A stretch of DNA of 64,000 nucleotides, taken from the NCBI GenBank assembly GCA_003586005.1, contig NSKI01000009.1, forward strand, positions 1-64,000, given 5' to 3'. Of this stretch, positions 35,968-44,925 are shown piece after piece. The notes under the pieces were generated by a model. The model was not told the origin of the DNA. It did no database searches and saw only the letters and a list, made by a program, of their open reading frames with translations. The translations under genes were made by a program, and so were the position numbers. The DNA is from Haloplasmatales bacterium 4B. GTDB taxonomy: Bacteria; Bacillota_I; Bacilli_A; Haloplasmatales; Haloplasmataceae. Position 1 is the first letter of the stretch. Each line of letters begins with the position of its first letter.

Positions 35968-38376
35968 ATGTCAGTCAACATCAAAGGTAAAAAAATATTT
36001 ATTAATGAAATACCAACAATAATTCAAGCAGGAGAGATACATTATTACAGATTAAAACAAAGCGAGTGGCAAAAAAGAATTGATGATTTAAAAAGTACTG
36101 GTATGAATGCGGTTGCTTCATATATACCATGGGTTTGTCATGAAGAAGAAGAAAATCAGTTTGATTTCGTAGGAAGAACACATGAAGAATTAAATTTAGT
36201 TAAATTCCTACAGATGGTCAAAGATAATGGCTTGTACTTTGTTGCACGACCTGGACCATTTATCATGGCGGAAATGAAGAATGATGGCATCCCTTTTTGG
36301 GTTAGAGAAAAATATCCACATTTAATACCTTTATCATGGGACGGGTTACCTGCAACAACAGTGTCGCTAGATTATTTAAATGAAGATTTTTTACAAGCTG
36401 CAAAGACATGGTATTCAAAAATTATACCTATACTTAAAAATTTCTCTATTAATGATGGAGGTAATCTTATTGCTTGTCAATTAGATAATGAAATAGGAAT
36501 GCTATCTTGGGTTAGCAATAATCCAGATTTAACAGACACTGTATTACATGCTTTTAAAGATTTTATTATTAAGAAGTATGAAAAGTCAGAAGATGCCTAT
36601 CCTTTCATTAATGAAACATTCACAGTATTTAAAGATAAAATACGTAGTCCTCAAGAATCATATGTTGAGAGGTTACATATCGATTTAGGTGAGTACATGC
36701 GAAAAAGAACCTCTCAATATGTAAATATCTTAAAACAATATGCGATTCAATTTGGTTTAACTAATATTCCATTTTTAATTAACATTCATGGGACTGGTGG
36801 TGGACGTGCCTATACTTATCCAATCGGAATTTCACAACTATATCAATCTTATCGACTTGATAACACTTTAATTGCTGGAAGCGATATATATTTTGATGAT
36901 TTAACCGTGCCAATGTTAGTCCATAGTTACATGACAAATATCTTAACCGATTGTGTAAATGGTAATGACCAACCTTTAACTTCTTTAGAGTTTAACTCAG
37001 GAAGCAATAATTTTGGTGATGATTATGGTGGAAGAGTTAAAGCTTCAACGAATAATCTTAGGGTGAGATTATTTATTGGACAAGGAAATCGCATGCTTAA
37101 CTTCTATTTGTTTAATGGTGGAGTGAATTATCGCTTTGATAAAAAAAGATATGATGGAAATGATCGCATAGCTTCAACCGGTGAAGAGCATGGGTATGCT
37201 GCGCCAATTGGACCAAGAGGTGAGAAAACTTATCTATTTGATAAACTAAGTCAAGCGACAAATCTTGTTAATACATATAAGGATAAGTTATCAACGGTGA
37301 AAGTTTTAAATGATCCTGTTAGTTTTGCTTTTATTCCTGATTATTATATGACAGAATTTAGATATCCAAAAAGTGAGAAAATGAGAGAAATTCATGATAA
37401 TATTACTCGTTATCGTGATAAATTCGCATGGGATAGTGTCTGTCGAGCATTATTGTTATTAAATTATCAGTTTGATGCGATTAATATTCAAGATAATGAA
37501 ATAGATTTGAATCATACAAAAGTATTGATTTTACCATCTAGCCGATATATGGCGAAGACTATACAAGATAAAGTTGTTAACTTTCTAAATAAAGGAGGAA
37601 AAGTCCTACTTTTTGGTGAAGTGCCGCTTTATGATTTAGAAGGCAATCCATGTACTATATTAGCTAATGCTTTAGGAGTACAGTTTAACAAAGTAATTAC
37701 TAATAATCTTCAGAAATATATACCTGCAGTTGAATGCACTGGTTTCTTAGATGGACTAAAGGATTATCACATCCATTATAATGTTAGTTATCATTTAACA
37801 AAAGGAAATCCAATTCTTAAATTATATGATACAGAGGAAACAGTTGGATTTGAAATTAATGTTGGCAAAGGATTATTAATTGGGATTACTTCACAATATC
37901 GTTGTCATCTAGAAGCATATGAACGTATATTTGAAAGACTTGGTACTAAAAACAGATTACAGCAAACAGATGTATATCATGGTATATACCTTTTAGCAAA
38001 TAAAAATGAGCAAAATGAACAATTCGTTCATGTCTTAAATTTAGATGATGTGAAAAAAAATATTCTTATTACAGAAGAAGATGGGGCTTTATTTGAAGGT
38101 CATTCAATTGAAGTTGAAGAAAATGATGGTTTACTTTTACCAATTGATATGAAACTAAATCAAGCACATATTTGTTATGCGACTAATGAAATCATCGCAT
38201 TTGATGAAAAAACAATTACATTTAGATTAACAGGTAGTCAAATGGTATGTAAATTAAAATCGAATCAAAAAATTGAGCCAGGACCATTTAAAATCCAGTA
38301 TAAAAATGACATTATTTATATCGTTAAAAATTCTAGACTTTACAATGAGGATACTTTAGTAGTAAAATTTTACTAG
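35968..38376 (+). CDS. GH35-like glycoside hydrolase/transglycosidase (copy 2)
   Basis: 802 residues, paralogous to the operon's first gene and also lacking a signal peptide. Barrel motifs: QAGEIHYYRL near 20, MNAVASYIPWVCHEEEENQF near 50-70, VARPGPFIMAE near 91, acid/base candidate Glu175 in CQLDNEIGM, nucleophile candidate Glu341 in TSLEFNSG. The C-terminal half contains a Rossmann-like segment (VLILPSSRYMAKTIQDKVVN, FLNKGGKVLLFGE) as found in beta-galactosidase trimerisation-type domains, then small beta domains. Two divergent GH35-like enzymes in one operon suggest different oligosaccharide lengths or branched substrates. It starts 3 bases after the GH144-like lipoprotein gene. Confidence 0.82.
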   Translation: MSVNIKGKKIFINEIPTIIQAGEIHYYRLKQSEWQKRIDDLKSTGMNAVASYIPWVCHEEEENQFDFVGRTHEELNLVKFLQMVKDNGLYFVARPGPFIMAEMKNDGIPFWVREKYPHLIPLSWDGLPATTVSLDYLNEDFLQAAKTWYSKIIPILKNFSINDGGNLIACQLDNEIGMLSWVSNNPDLTDTVLHAFKDFIIKKYEKSEDAYPFINETFTVFKDKIRSPQESYVERLHIDLGEYMRKRTSQYVNILKQYAIQFGLTNIPFLINIHGTGGGRAYTYPIGISQLYQSYRLDNTLIAGSDIYFDDLTVPMLVHSYMTNILTDCVNGNDQPLTSLEFNSGSNNFGDDYGGRVKASTNNLRVRLFIGQGNRMLNFYLFNGGVNYRFDKKRYDGNDRIASTGEEHGYAAPIGPRGEKTYLFDKLSQATNLVNTYKDKLSTVKVLNDPVSFAFIPDYYMTEFRYPKSEKMREIHDNITRYRDKFAWDSVCRALLLLNYQFDAINIQDNEIDLNHTKVLILPSSRYMAKTIQDKVVNFLNKGGKVLLFGEVPLYDLEGNPCTILANALGVQFNKVITNNLQKYIPAVECTGFLDGLKDYHIHYNVSYHLTKGNPILKLYDTEETVGFEINVGKGLLIGITSQYRCHLEAYERIFERLGTKNRLQQTDVYHGIYLLANKNEQNEQFVHVLNLDDVKKNILITEEDGALFEGHSIEVEENDGLLLPIDMKLNQAHICYATNEIIAFDEKTITFRLTGSQMVCKLKSNQKIEPGPFKIQYKNDIIYIVKNSRLYNEDTLVVKFY

Positions 38377-38407
38377 TATAAATTGTGATATATAAGGGGG
38401 AAGTATT

Positions 38408-39415
38408 ATGGCAACGTTGAAAGATATCGCTGAAAAATCAGGATTCTCCGTTTCGACGGTCTCATATGCCTTGAATGACCACAGCAGTATACCAGATGAG
38501 ACGAAGAAGAAAATATGGGAAATAGCTAGAGAAGTTAATTATTATCCAAATGCATCAGCGAGAAATTTAAAGAACAATAAAACTAATGTTATTGGAGTTT
38601 TTATCACTGGATTTGAAGGACCGGTGTATCCTCAAGTTTTAGATGGAATTAATATTATACTATCTAATACGCCTTATACACTAATTGTTCAAAACGGAAA
38701 AGAAGCAAAGAAAATGGCTATGCAGCGTCAAGTAGATATCGCAATCACTTTTGATGATACAATATCAGATGATGATTTATTTGCGATTGCTAGTTCTGGC
38801 ATTCCTGTTTTGACTTTAGAAAGGATATTACATCATAAAAATATGTATCATAAAGTGATCAATAATGAATTGGGTATGATTTTAATAACCAATCATTTAA
38901 TTGAACAGGGATATAGAAAATTTATTTTCTTGAGAGGACCGGTTTTATCACATGATAGTGGCATACGGTACAAGACATTTTTAAATATTTTGAAAAGTAA
39001 AAATATCCCATTCAATGAGGCAAGAGATAAATTTTCTGGTGAATTTACAATTCAAAGTGGGTACGACTCGTTTAAACAAATATATGAACAAACAAATATG
39101 GATTTTGAAGTGTTAGTTTGTGGTAATGATGAGATGGCAATAGGTGCAATTCAAGCAGCAAATGATTTTGGTTTAAGTATTCCAGAAGATTTCTCCATAA
39201 CCGGTTTTGATAACATTTTATTGACACAATATTTTTCTCCAAGAATCACAACTGTAGCGATTGATCGTGTTAATTGGGGAAAAGAAGTCGCGAAAATGGC
39301 AATAAATATTTTACAGAATAAAACAATTATAAATAATTCTTATGAAGAAATTTCCTTGATCATTGGGGCAACTACGAAATTAGCGAAAGGAGTACAGTAT
39401 GACTCTCGAGAATAA
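38408..39415 (+). CDS. LacI-family regulator of the glucan operon
   Basis: 335 residues with a LacI helix-turn-helix (ATLKDIAEKSGFSVSTVSYA, residues 2-21), hinge (NASARNLKNNKTNVIGVFIT, ~47-66) and periplasmic-binding-like effector domain (VCGNDEMAIGAIQAANDFGL near 238; ITGFDNILLTQYFSPRITTV near 262). It is embedded in the operon, 31 bases after the GH35 gene, with AAGGGGG as ribosome binding site, and overlaps the GH94 gene by 17 bases. It likely autoregulates the locus through the CG-centred operators at 20028 and 20140, responding to sophorose or a sophorooligosaccharide. Ligand is inferred. Confidence 0.9.
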   Translation: MATLKDIAEKSGFSVSTVSYALNDHSSIPDETKKKIWEIAREVNYYPNASARNLKNNKTNVIGVFITGFEGPVYPQVLDGINIILSNTPYTLIVQNGKEAKKMAMQRQVDIAITFDDTISDDDLFAIASSGIPVLTLERILHHKNMYHKVINNELGMILITNHLIEQGYRKFIFLRGPVLSHDSGIRYKTFLNILKSKNIPFNEARDKFSGEFTIQSGYDSFKQIYEQTNMDFEVLVCGNDEMAIGAIQAANDFGLSIPEDFSITGFDNILLTQYFSPRITTVAIDRVNWGKEVAKMAINILQNKTIINNSYEEISLIIGATTKLAKGVQYDSRE

Positions 39416-42400
39416 CTCAAAGACAGCAGAAATTAAGGAGAATGGAATCGTTTTTCATTTATTAGAATCTGGTGATATCCAATCAATTAATAAAGATAAT
39501 ATCCAGTTAAATCAATATAGAGGTAATTATATTGATGGTACTGTTTCCAATATATATTTACGGATAAAAGAGAATGAACAATATCAATATACACCTTTAA
39601 TTGGTGTGAAATCACCAAGTGAATTTAAAAGTGATGGTCAATGTGCATTATATCAGGGAGTTTTTGAAGATATTTTATATCAACTAAAACTTACTGTTTT
39701 TGATAGTACTTGGTTTTATACATTAGATTTGAAGAATCAAACTAATGAAAAAAGAATTGTGGATGTGTTTTATGGTCAAGATATGAATTTAGCATCTCCA
39801 GGTAATAATGAGGCTTATATTAGTCAATATATAGACCACAAGGCTTTTAAAGAAGAAAATGGCTTTGTAGTCTGTTCAAGGCAAAATATGTTTCAACCTG
39901 CGTATTTACAGATTGGTTCAATGACTAAGAACATTGCTTATGCTACTGATGGCTTTCAATTTTTCGGAAAAAGCTATAAAACAACTAGTCAACCTTTTGC
40001 ATTAAATCAAACTCAATTAGACAATGAGGTTTATCAATATGAATTTGCTTATACTTGTTTACAATCAGAAACTATTGAATTAGTTGATAAAGCTAATGTG
40101 GTTTTTTATGGTTTATATAAAGAAAATCATGAGGAGAAAGTATCAGGAATTGAGTATTTTGATTTAGTAAAAAGAGATTATCAAAAACTATCACAAAATG
40201 AAGTAAATGGAGACTTTCGAAAAGTGTCATTATCAATTGATGGCAATCAAGTCATCAATGGGTCTGATTTAAGTAAAGATGAACTAGGTGCAATATATCC
40301 TGAACGTTATCATGAAGAACATAACGATGGTTTACTTTCATTTTTCTTAAATAATAGATCACATGTTGTGTTAAAAAGGAAAGAAGAACAAGTAGAGCGT
40401 CCTCATGGACATATCCTCTTAAATGGAGATTTAAATATAATTAAAGACAACATTTATGCTACAACCAATTTTATGTATGGTATTTTTAATTCGCAAATTG
40501 TCTGTGGTAATACATCATTTAATAAAATGATTTCAAATGCAAGAAATGCACTAAATTTACTTAAAACAAGTGGACAAAGAATTTATATAAAATTAAATGG
40601 TCGTTATCAAATCTTAAATATGCCATCAGTTTATGAAATGGGTATAAATTATTCAAAATGGATATATAAGCTACCTGATGATATGATTATTGTCACTGTT
40701 TATACGACATTTTTAGATCAAGCGATCAAACTAGAAATAGAATCACAAGATAAATATGATTTTATGCTCACGCATCATATGGTGATGGGTGTTGATGAAT
40801 ATCAACATATAGTTGAATACGATAGAGATGGCAATAGTTTAATTTTTAAAGTAGATAAAGAAACATTAACAGCTAATTATTATCCTAACCTTACTTTCAA
40901 AATAAAATCAGACCAAGAGTTTAATATTATGCATGATGGTGTTTTTTATGAAGACAGTAAAAATAGATGTGAACCATTAGTTAACTTAATTTTTAATCAG
41001 ATGAATCAAGTAAATTTAACTATTTTAGCTGATGTTGATGGAAAAATTGAAGATGTTGATAATAGTAATGTGAATGATGAGCTGGAAAAGTTCATTAACT
41101 ATTACGAAAATAATCTAAATCATTTTAATGTCAACATTGAAAATCAATATCAAGAAGAAGTTGACAAGTTTAATTATTTGGCTTATTGGTACACCCATAA
41201 TGCTTTGATACATTATGCATCACCTCATGGACTAGAACAGTATGGTGGAGCTGCATGGGGAACTAGGGATGTTTGTCAAGGACCATTTGAGTATTTTTTA
41301 GCTACGCAAAAATTTGATGTCTGTAGAAATATATTAAAACGTGTTTATCAACACCAATTCATTGAAAATGGCGATTGGCCACAATGGTTTATGTTTGATA
41401 AATACAGTAATATTCAAGCAGGTGAAAGCCAGGGTGATATTATCGTCTGGCCATTAAGGTCTTTAGCATTGTATATAAAAGCAAGTGGGGATACTTCTAT
41501 TTTAAAAGAAGTATTACCGTACGTTACACTAAAAAACATGACCTTTACCAATGAAAAAGCTACAATTTTAGATCATGTCAAGAAACAATTAGTGCATATC
41601 AAAAGTAATTTCATCTCAAATACAAATTTATCTTGTTATGGTGATGGTGATTGGGACGATACATTACAACCAGCTAACCCTGAATTAAGAAAGAATATGG
41701 TCTCAGGCTGGACAACAGCATTGACTTATGAAGCATTCCAGATTTTTAGTGATTATTTAAGCAAAGATTATGAAGAACTTAAAAAAGAATTATCAGATTT
41801 AAAAGAAAAAATCAAAGTAGATTACTTAAAATATGTTATTAAAGATAAAGTTCCTGCTGGATTCTTATTATTTGATAATGATAATATTAAATATATAGTC
41901 CATCCCGAGGATAAAGAAACTGGAGTTAAGTATCGATTACTTCCATTTAATCGTTGTTTTATTAGTGGTTTATTTGACAAGGATGATGTAAATCATTATT
42001 ATAATTTAGTTAAAAAGCATTTATATCATCCTGATGGTGTTCGTTTAATGGACACAACTGTTAAGTACCAAGGTGGTGTGAACACTTATTTTAAAAGAGC
42101 TGAGCAAGCCGCAAACTTTGGTCGAGAAATAGGATTGCATTATATACATGCACATATCCGTTTCATTGAAGCGATGGCTAATATAGGATATCAAGATGAA
42201 GTATACAAGGGATTAACACGCATTAATCCAATTAATATTCAAGACCATGTTCAAAATGCGGAAGTGAGACAAAGTAACTGTTACTTCTCAAGTTCTGATG
42301 CTAAATTTAATAACCGCTATGAAGCAATGAAGGATTTTAATAAATTAAGAACAGGTGAAGTCGAAGTGAAAGGTGGGTGGAGAGTTTATTCTTCAGGACC

Positions 42401-42713
42401 AGGGATTTATTTAAATCAATTAATATGTAATTTTTTAGGAGTTAAAATCGTTGAAGGTGATTTAGCTCTAGACCCTCAAATTCCAACTTACTTAAATGGA
42501 TTAAGTTTTAGGTATCAGTATTTAAATAAAAATATCGAACTTCATTATAATATCAAAAGTAATCAAAAAATTAACCAAGTGATAGTTAATGGAACTAAAA
42601 TTAATTTTTCTAATCTAGATAATCCTTATCGAGTGGGGGGCGCTATCATTAAGAAAAGTATTTTAGAAAAATTACTAACAGAAGATATGAATAAAATAAT
42701 TATAGAATTGTAA
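39399..42713 (+). CDS. GH94 1,2-beta-oligoglucan phosphorylase
   Basis: 1104 residues, matching the unusually long 1,2-beta-oligoglucan phosphorylase (SOGP) type of GH94 known from Listeria innocua. It begins with large N-terminal beta-sandwich domains (1-~560), followed by the (alpha/alpha)6 catalytic barrel: YGGAAWGTRDVCQGPFEYFL (~614-633), NGDWPQWFMFDKYSNIQAGE (~656-675), GDGDWDDTLQP (748-758, with the general acid expected at Asp753), and the phosphate-binding region near GGVNTYFKRAEQAANFGREI (~890). It converts beta-1,2-glucooligosaccharides plus phosphate to glucose-1-phosphate and a shortened chain. No signal peptide, so cytoplasmic. It is the strongest pointer to the substrate of this locus. 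Start ATG 39399 with AAGGAG upstream. Confidence 0.88.
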   Translation: MTLENNSKTAEIKENGIVFHLLESGDIQSINKDNIQLNQYRGNYIDGTVSNIYLRIKENEQYQYTPLIGVKSPSEFKSDGQCALYQGVFEDILYQLKLTVFDSTWFYTLDLKNQTNEKRIVDVFYGQDMNLASPGNNEAYISQYIDHKAFKEENGFVVCSRQNMFQPAYLQIGSMTKNIAYATDGFQFFGKSYKTTSQPFALNQTQLDNEVYQYEFAYTCLQSETIELVDKANVVFYGLYKENHEEKVSGIEYFDLVKRDYQKLSQNEVNGDFRKVSLSIDGNQVINGSDLSKDELGAIYPERYHEEHNDGLLSFFLNNRSHVVLKRKEEQVERPHGHILLNGDLNIIKDNIYATTNFMYGIFNSQIVCGNTSFNKMISNARNALNLLKTSGQRIYIKLNGRYQILNMPSVYEMGINYSKWIYKLPDDMIIVTVYTTFLDQAIKLEIESQDKYDFMLTHHMVMGVDEYQHIVEYDRDGNSLIFKVDKETLTANYYPNLTFKIKSDQEFNIMHDGVFYEDSKNRCEPLVNLIFNQMNQVNLTILADVDGKIEDVDNSNVNDELEKFINYYENNLNHFNVNIENQYQEEVDKFNYLAYWYTHNALIHYASPHGLEQYGGAAWGTRDVCQGPFEYFLATQKFDVCRNILKRVYQHQFIENGDWPQWFMFDKYSNIQAGESQGDIIVWPLRSLALYIKASGDTSILKEVLPYVTLKNMTFTNEKATILDHVKKQLVHIKSNFISNTNLSCYGDGDWDDTLQPANPELRKNMVSGWTTALTYEAFQIFSDYLSKDYEELKKELSDLKEKIKVDYLKYVIKDKVPAGFLLFDNDNIKYIVHPEDKETGVKYRLLPFNRCFISGLFDKDDVNHYYNLVKKHLYHPDGVRLMDTTVKYQGGVNTYFKRAEQAANFGREIGLHYIHAHIRFIEAMANIGYQDEVYKGLTRINPINIQDHVQNAEVRQSNCYFSSSDAKFNNRYEAMKDFNKLRTGEVEVKGGWRVYSSGPGIYLNQLICNFLGVKIVEGDLALDPQIPTYLNGLSFRYQYLNKNIELHYNIKSNQKINQVIVNGTKINFSNLDNPYRVGGAIIKKSILEKLLTEDMNKIIIEL

Positions 42714-42722
42714 GGTGAAATA

Positions 42723-44921
42723 ATGAACGAAGAACAAATAAGGGATGAGATGAAAAAGATTAAACGTAATCCAATCCCCAAAAGAACTGAGGAAGAAATC
42801 AACTTATTTGTCAAAGATTTAATGTCAAAGATGACTTTAAAAGAAAAAATAGGACAACTGTATCAAACAACTCATGACGGAGCAGCAATAACAGGTCCAA
42901 GTTATGACGCTTCACAAAATAAAAGACTCATAAATGAAGGCATGATTGGCTCATTTTTAGGTTTATATGATAATATGGACATTTATAGATTACAAAAAGA
43001 AGCGGTAGAGCATACAAGACTAGGAATTCCTCTTTTCTTCGCAAATGATATTATTCATGGTTGTCGAACAAGTTTTCCACATAATTTAGCCATGGCTTGT
43101 TCTTGGGATCCTCAATTAATCCAGCAAGCATCTGAGGTGGTTGCTTATGAATCAAGTCATAGTGGTATCAATATGACATTCTCACCAATGTTAGATATTG
43201 TAAGAGACCCTAGATGGGGACGTGTGATGGAAAGCTATGGAGAAGACCCTTACATAGGGCAATTATATGCAAGAGCTTATGTTAATGGCTACCAACAAGG
43301 TGATTTAACGAGTTATGATAGTGTAAGTGCCTGCGCTAAACATTTTATTGGCTATGGACAAGTTGAAGGTGGACGTGAATATAATACGGTAGATATGTCA
43401 GAGCGTGTTCTAAGACAATTTTACTTACCACCATTTGAGGCAGCAGTAGAAGCAGGATGTGAGGCAGTAATGACTTCATTTAATGTGTATGATAGTGTCC
43501 CTTCTACAGCGAATAAATTCTTATTAAGAACGATACTAAAAGATGGTATGAATTTTTCAGGATTTATCATATCTGACTATACATCAAGTAGTGAAATTAT
43601 TGCCCATAAAGTAGCCAAAGATATGAAAGAAGTTGCTAAAAAGTGTATGGAAGCTGGATTAGACCATGAAATGGTCTCAAACGCTTATATCAAACATTTA
43701 GAAACTTTAGTAAATGAAGGGCAAGTTTCTGAACACTTAATTGATGATAGTTGTGGACGTATTTTAAAATTCAAATATAAGATTGGTCTATTTGATAATC
43801 CATATAAAAATGTTTATTTAAATTTTGAAGATTACTGGCTAACAGATGATAATAGAAGGTTAGCTAAGGAAGTAGCATTAAATTCAGTTGTTTTACTAAA
43901 AAATGATGATGTTTTACCATTAAAGTCTAAAAAAATAGCCTTGATTGGACCATTGGCTAAATCTATTCAAGTGATTGGTCCTTGGGGTGGAAAAGCAAGA
44001 GACGAAGATTGTATATCTTTATATGATGGATTGAAAAATAAATTTAAAGATGGAATTGAAATTAATTATTCATTAGGTGTTGATTATCACGAAATGGACG
44101 AGGCAATCTATCAAGAAGCGATTGATTCTGCTAAGCAATCTGATGTGGTTGTTCTTGCCATGGGTGAACAACAATGGATGAGTGGTGAAGCCCAATCGCG
44201 TGCTAATATTGATGTTCCACCCGTCCAATTGAAGTTATTAAAAGATTTGCGTAAACTAGGGAAAAAAATTGTTTTTGTGTTGTTTACAGGCAGACCTTTA
44301 GATTTACGCGTTGTTGAAGAGAACAGTGATGCGATTATCAATGCATGGTTTTTAGGAAATGAAAGTGGGAATGCATTAGCAGATATACTATATGGTGATT
44401 TTAATCCATCTGGGCGCTTAACTATGTCGTTTCCTTATATAGTTGGACAAATTCCTGTATACTACAATCACTTAAATACAGGACGTCCGTATGATCCTAA
44501 TGATTATTATCGAAGTAAATATAATGATATTCCTAATGATCCACTTTATTCTTTTGGGTATGGGTTAAGTTATACTAAATTCTCTTATAACTCTATTCAA
44601 TTTTCTCAAGATGAGGAAGGTGTAACTGTTCAATTTACTATCACAAATGAAGGCGAATATGATGGAGCTGATGTTCCTCAAGTTTATATTGAAGCCAAAT
44701 CATTTAGTGTCTCTAGACCAGTTAATGAGTTAAAAGGGTATAAGAAAGTTTTTCTAAAAGCAGGCGAGTCAAAAAACATTTCAATTAAAGTTAAAAAGAA
44801 AGACTTTGCTTATTATAATATTGAAATGAAAAAAGAAGTTGAAAATGGAGAATACTTGGTGAAACTAGCAAGAAATTCGCAAGATATCATTTTATCAACA
44901 ACAATTTTTTTTGAAAGGTAA
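42723..44921 (+). CDS. GH3 beta-glucosidase (probable sophorose-active)
   Basis: 732 residues with the three-domain GH3 layout: TIM barrel (1-~330: DLMSKMTLKEKIGQLYQ, PLFFANDIIHG, TFSPMLDIVRDPRWGRVMES YGEDP as two adjacent blocks), alpha/beta sandwich (~380-600: VVLLKNDDVLPLKSKKIALI) and fibronectin-III-like domain (~630-732: FTITNEGEYDGADVPQVYIE). The nucleophile is Asp285 in FIISDYTSS. It has no signal peptide, so it is cytoplasmic. It starts 9 bases after the GH94 gene, the same pairing as in Listeria innocua, where the GH3 partner hydrolyses sophorose and short beta-1,2-glucooligosaccharides. It probably finishes degradation to glucose. Confidence 0.9.
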   Translation: MNEEQIRDEMKKIKRNPIPKRTEEEINLFVKDLMSKMTLKEKIGQLYQTTHDGAAITGPSYDASQNKRLINEGMIGSFLGLYDNMDIYRLQKEAVEHTRLGIPLFFANDIIHGCRTSFPHNLAMACSWDPQLIQQASEVVAYESSHSGINMTFSPMLDIVRDPRWGRVMESYGEDPYIGQLYARAYVNGYQQGDLTSYDSVSACAKHFIGYGQVEGGREYNTVDMSERVLRQFYLPPFEAAVEAGCEAVMTSFNVYDSVPSTANKFLLRTILKDGMNFSGFIISDYTSSSEIIAHKVAKDMKEVAKKCMEAGLDHEMVSNAYIKHLETLVNEGQVSEHLIDDSCGRILKFKYKIGLFDNPYKNVYLNFEDYWLTDDNRRLAKEVALNSVVLLKNDDVLPLKSKKIALIGPLAKSIQVIGPWGGKARDEDCISLYDGLKNKFKDGIEINYSLGVDYHEMDEAIYQEAIDSAKQSDVVVLAMGEQQWMSGEAQSRANIDVPPVQLKLLKDLRKLGKKIVFVLFTGRPLDLRVVEENSDAIINAWFLGNESGNALADILYGDFNPSGRLTMSFPYIVGQIPVYYNHLNTGRPYDPNDYYRSKYNDIPNDPLYSFGYGLSYTKFSYNSIQFSQDEEGVTVQFTITNEGEYDGADVPQVYIEAKSFSVSRPVNELKGYKKVFLKAGESKNISIKVKKKDFAYYNIEMKKEVENGEYLVKLARNSQDIILSTTIFFER

Positions 44922-44925
44922 TGAA

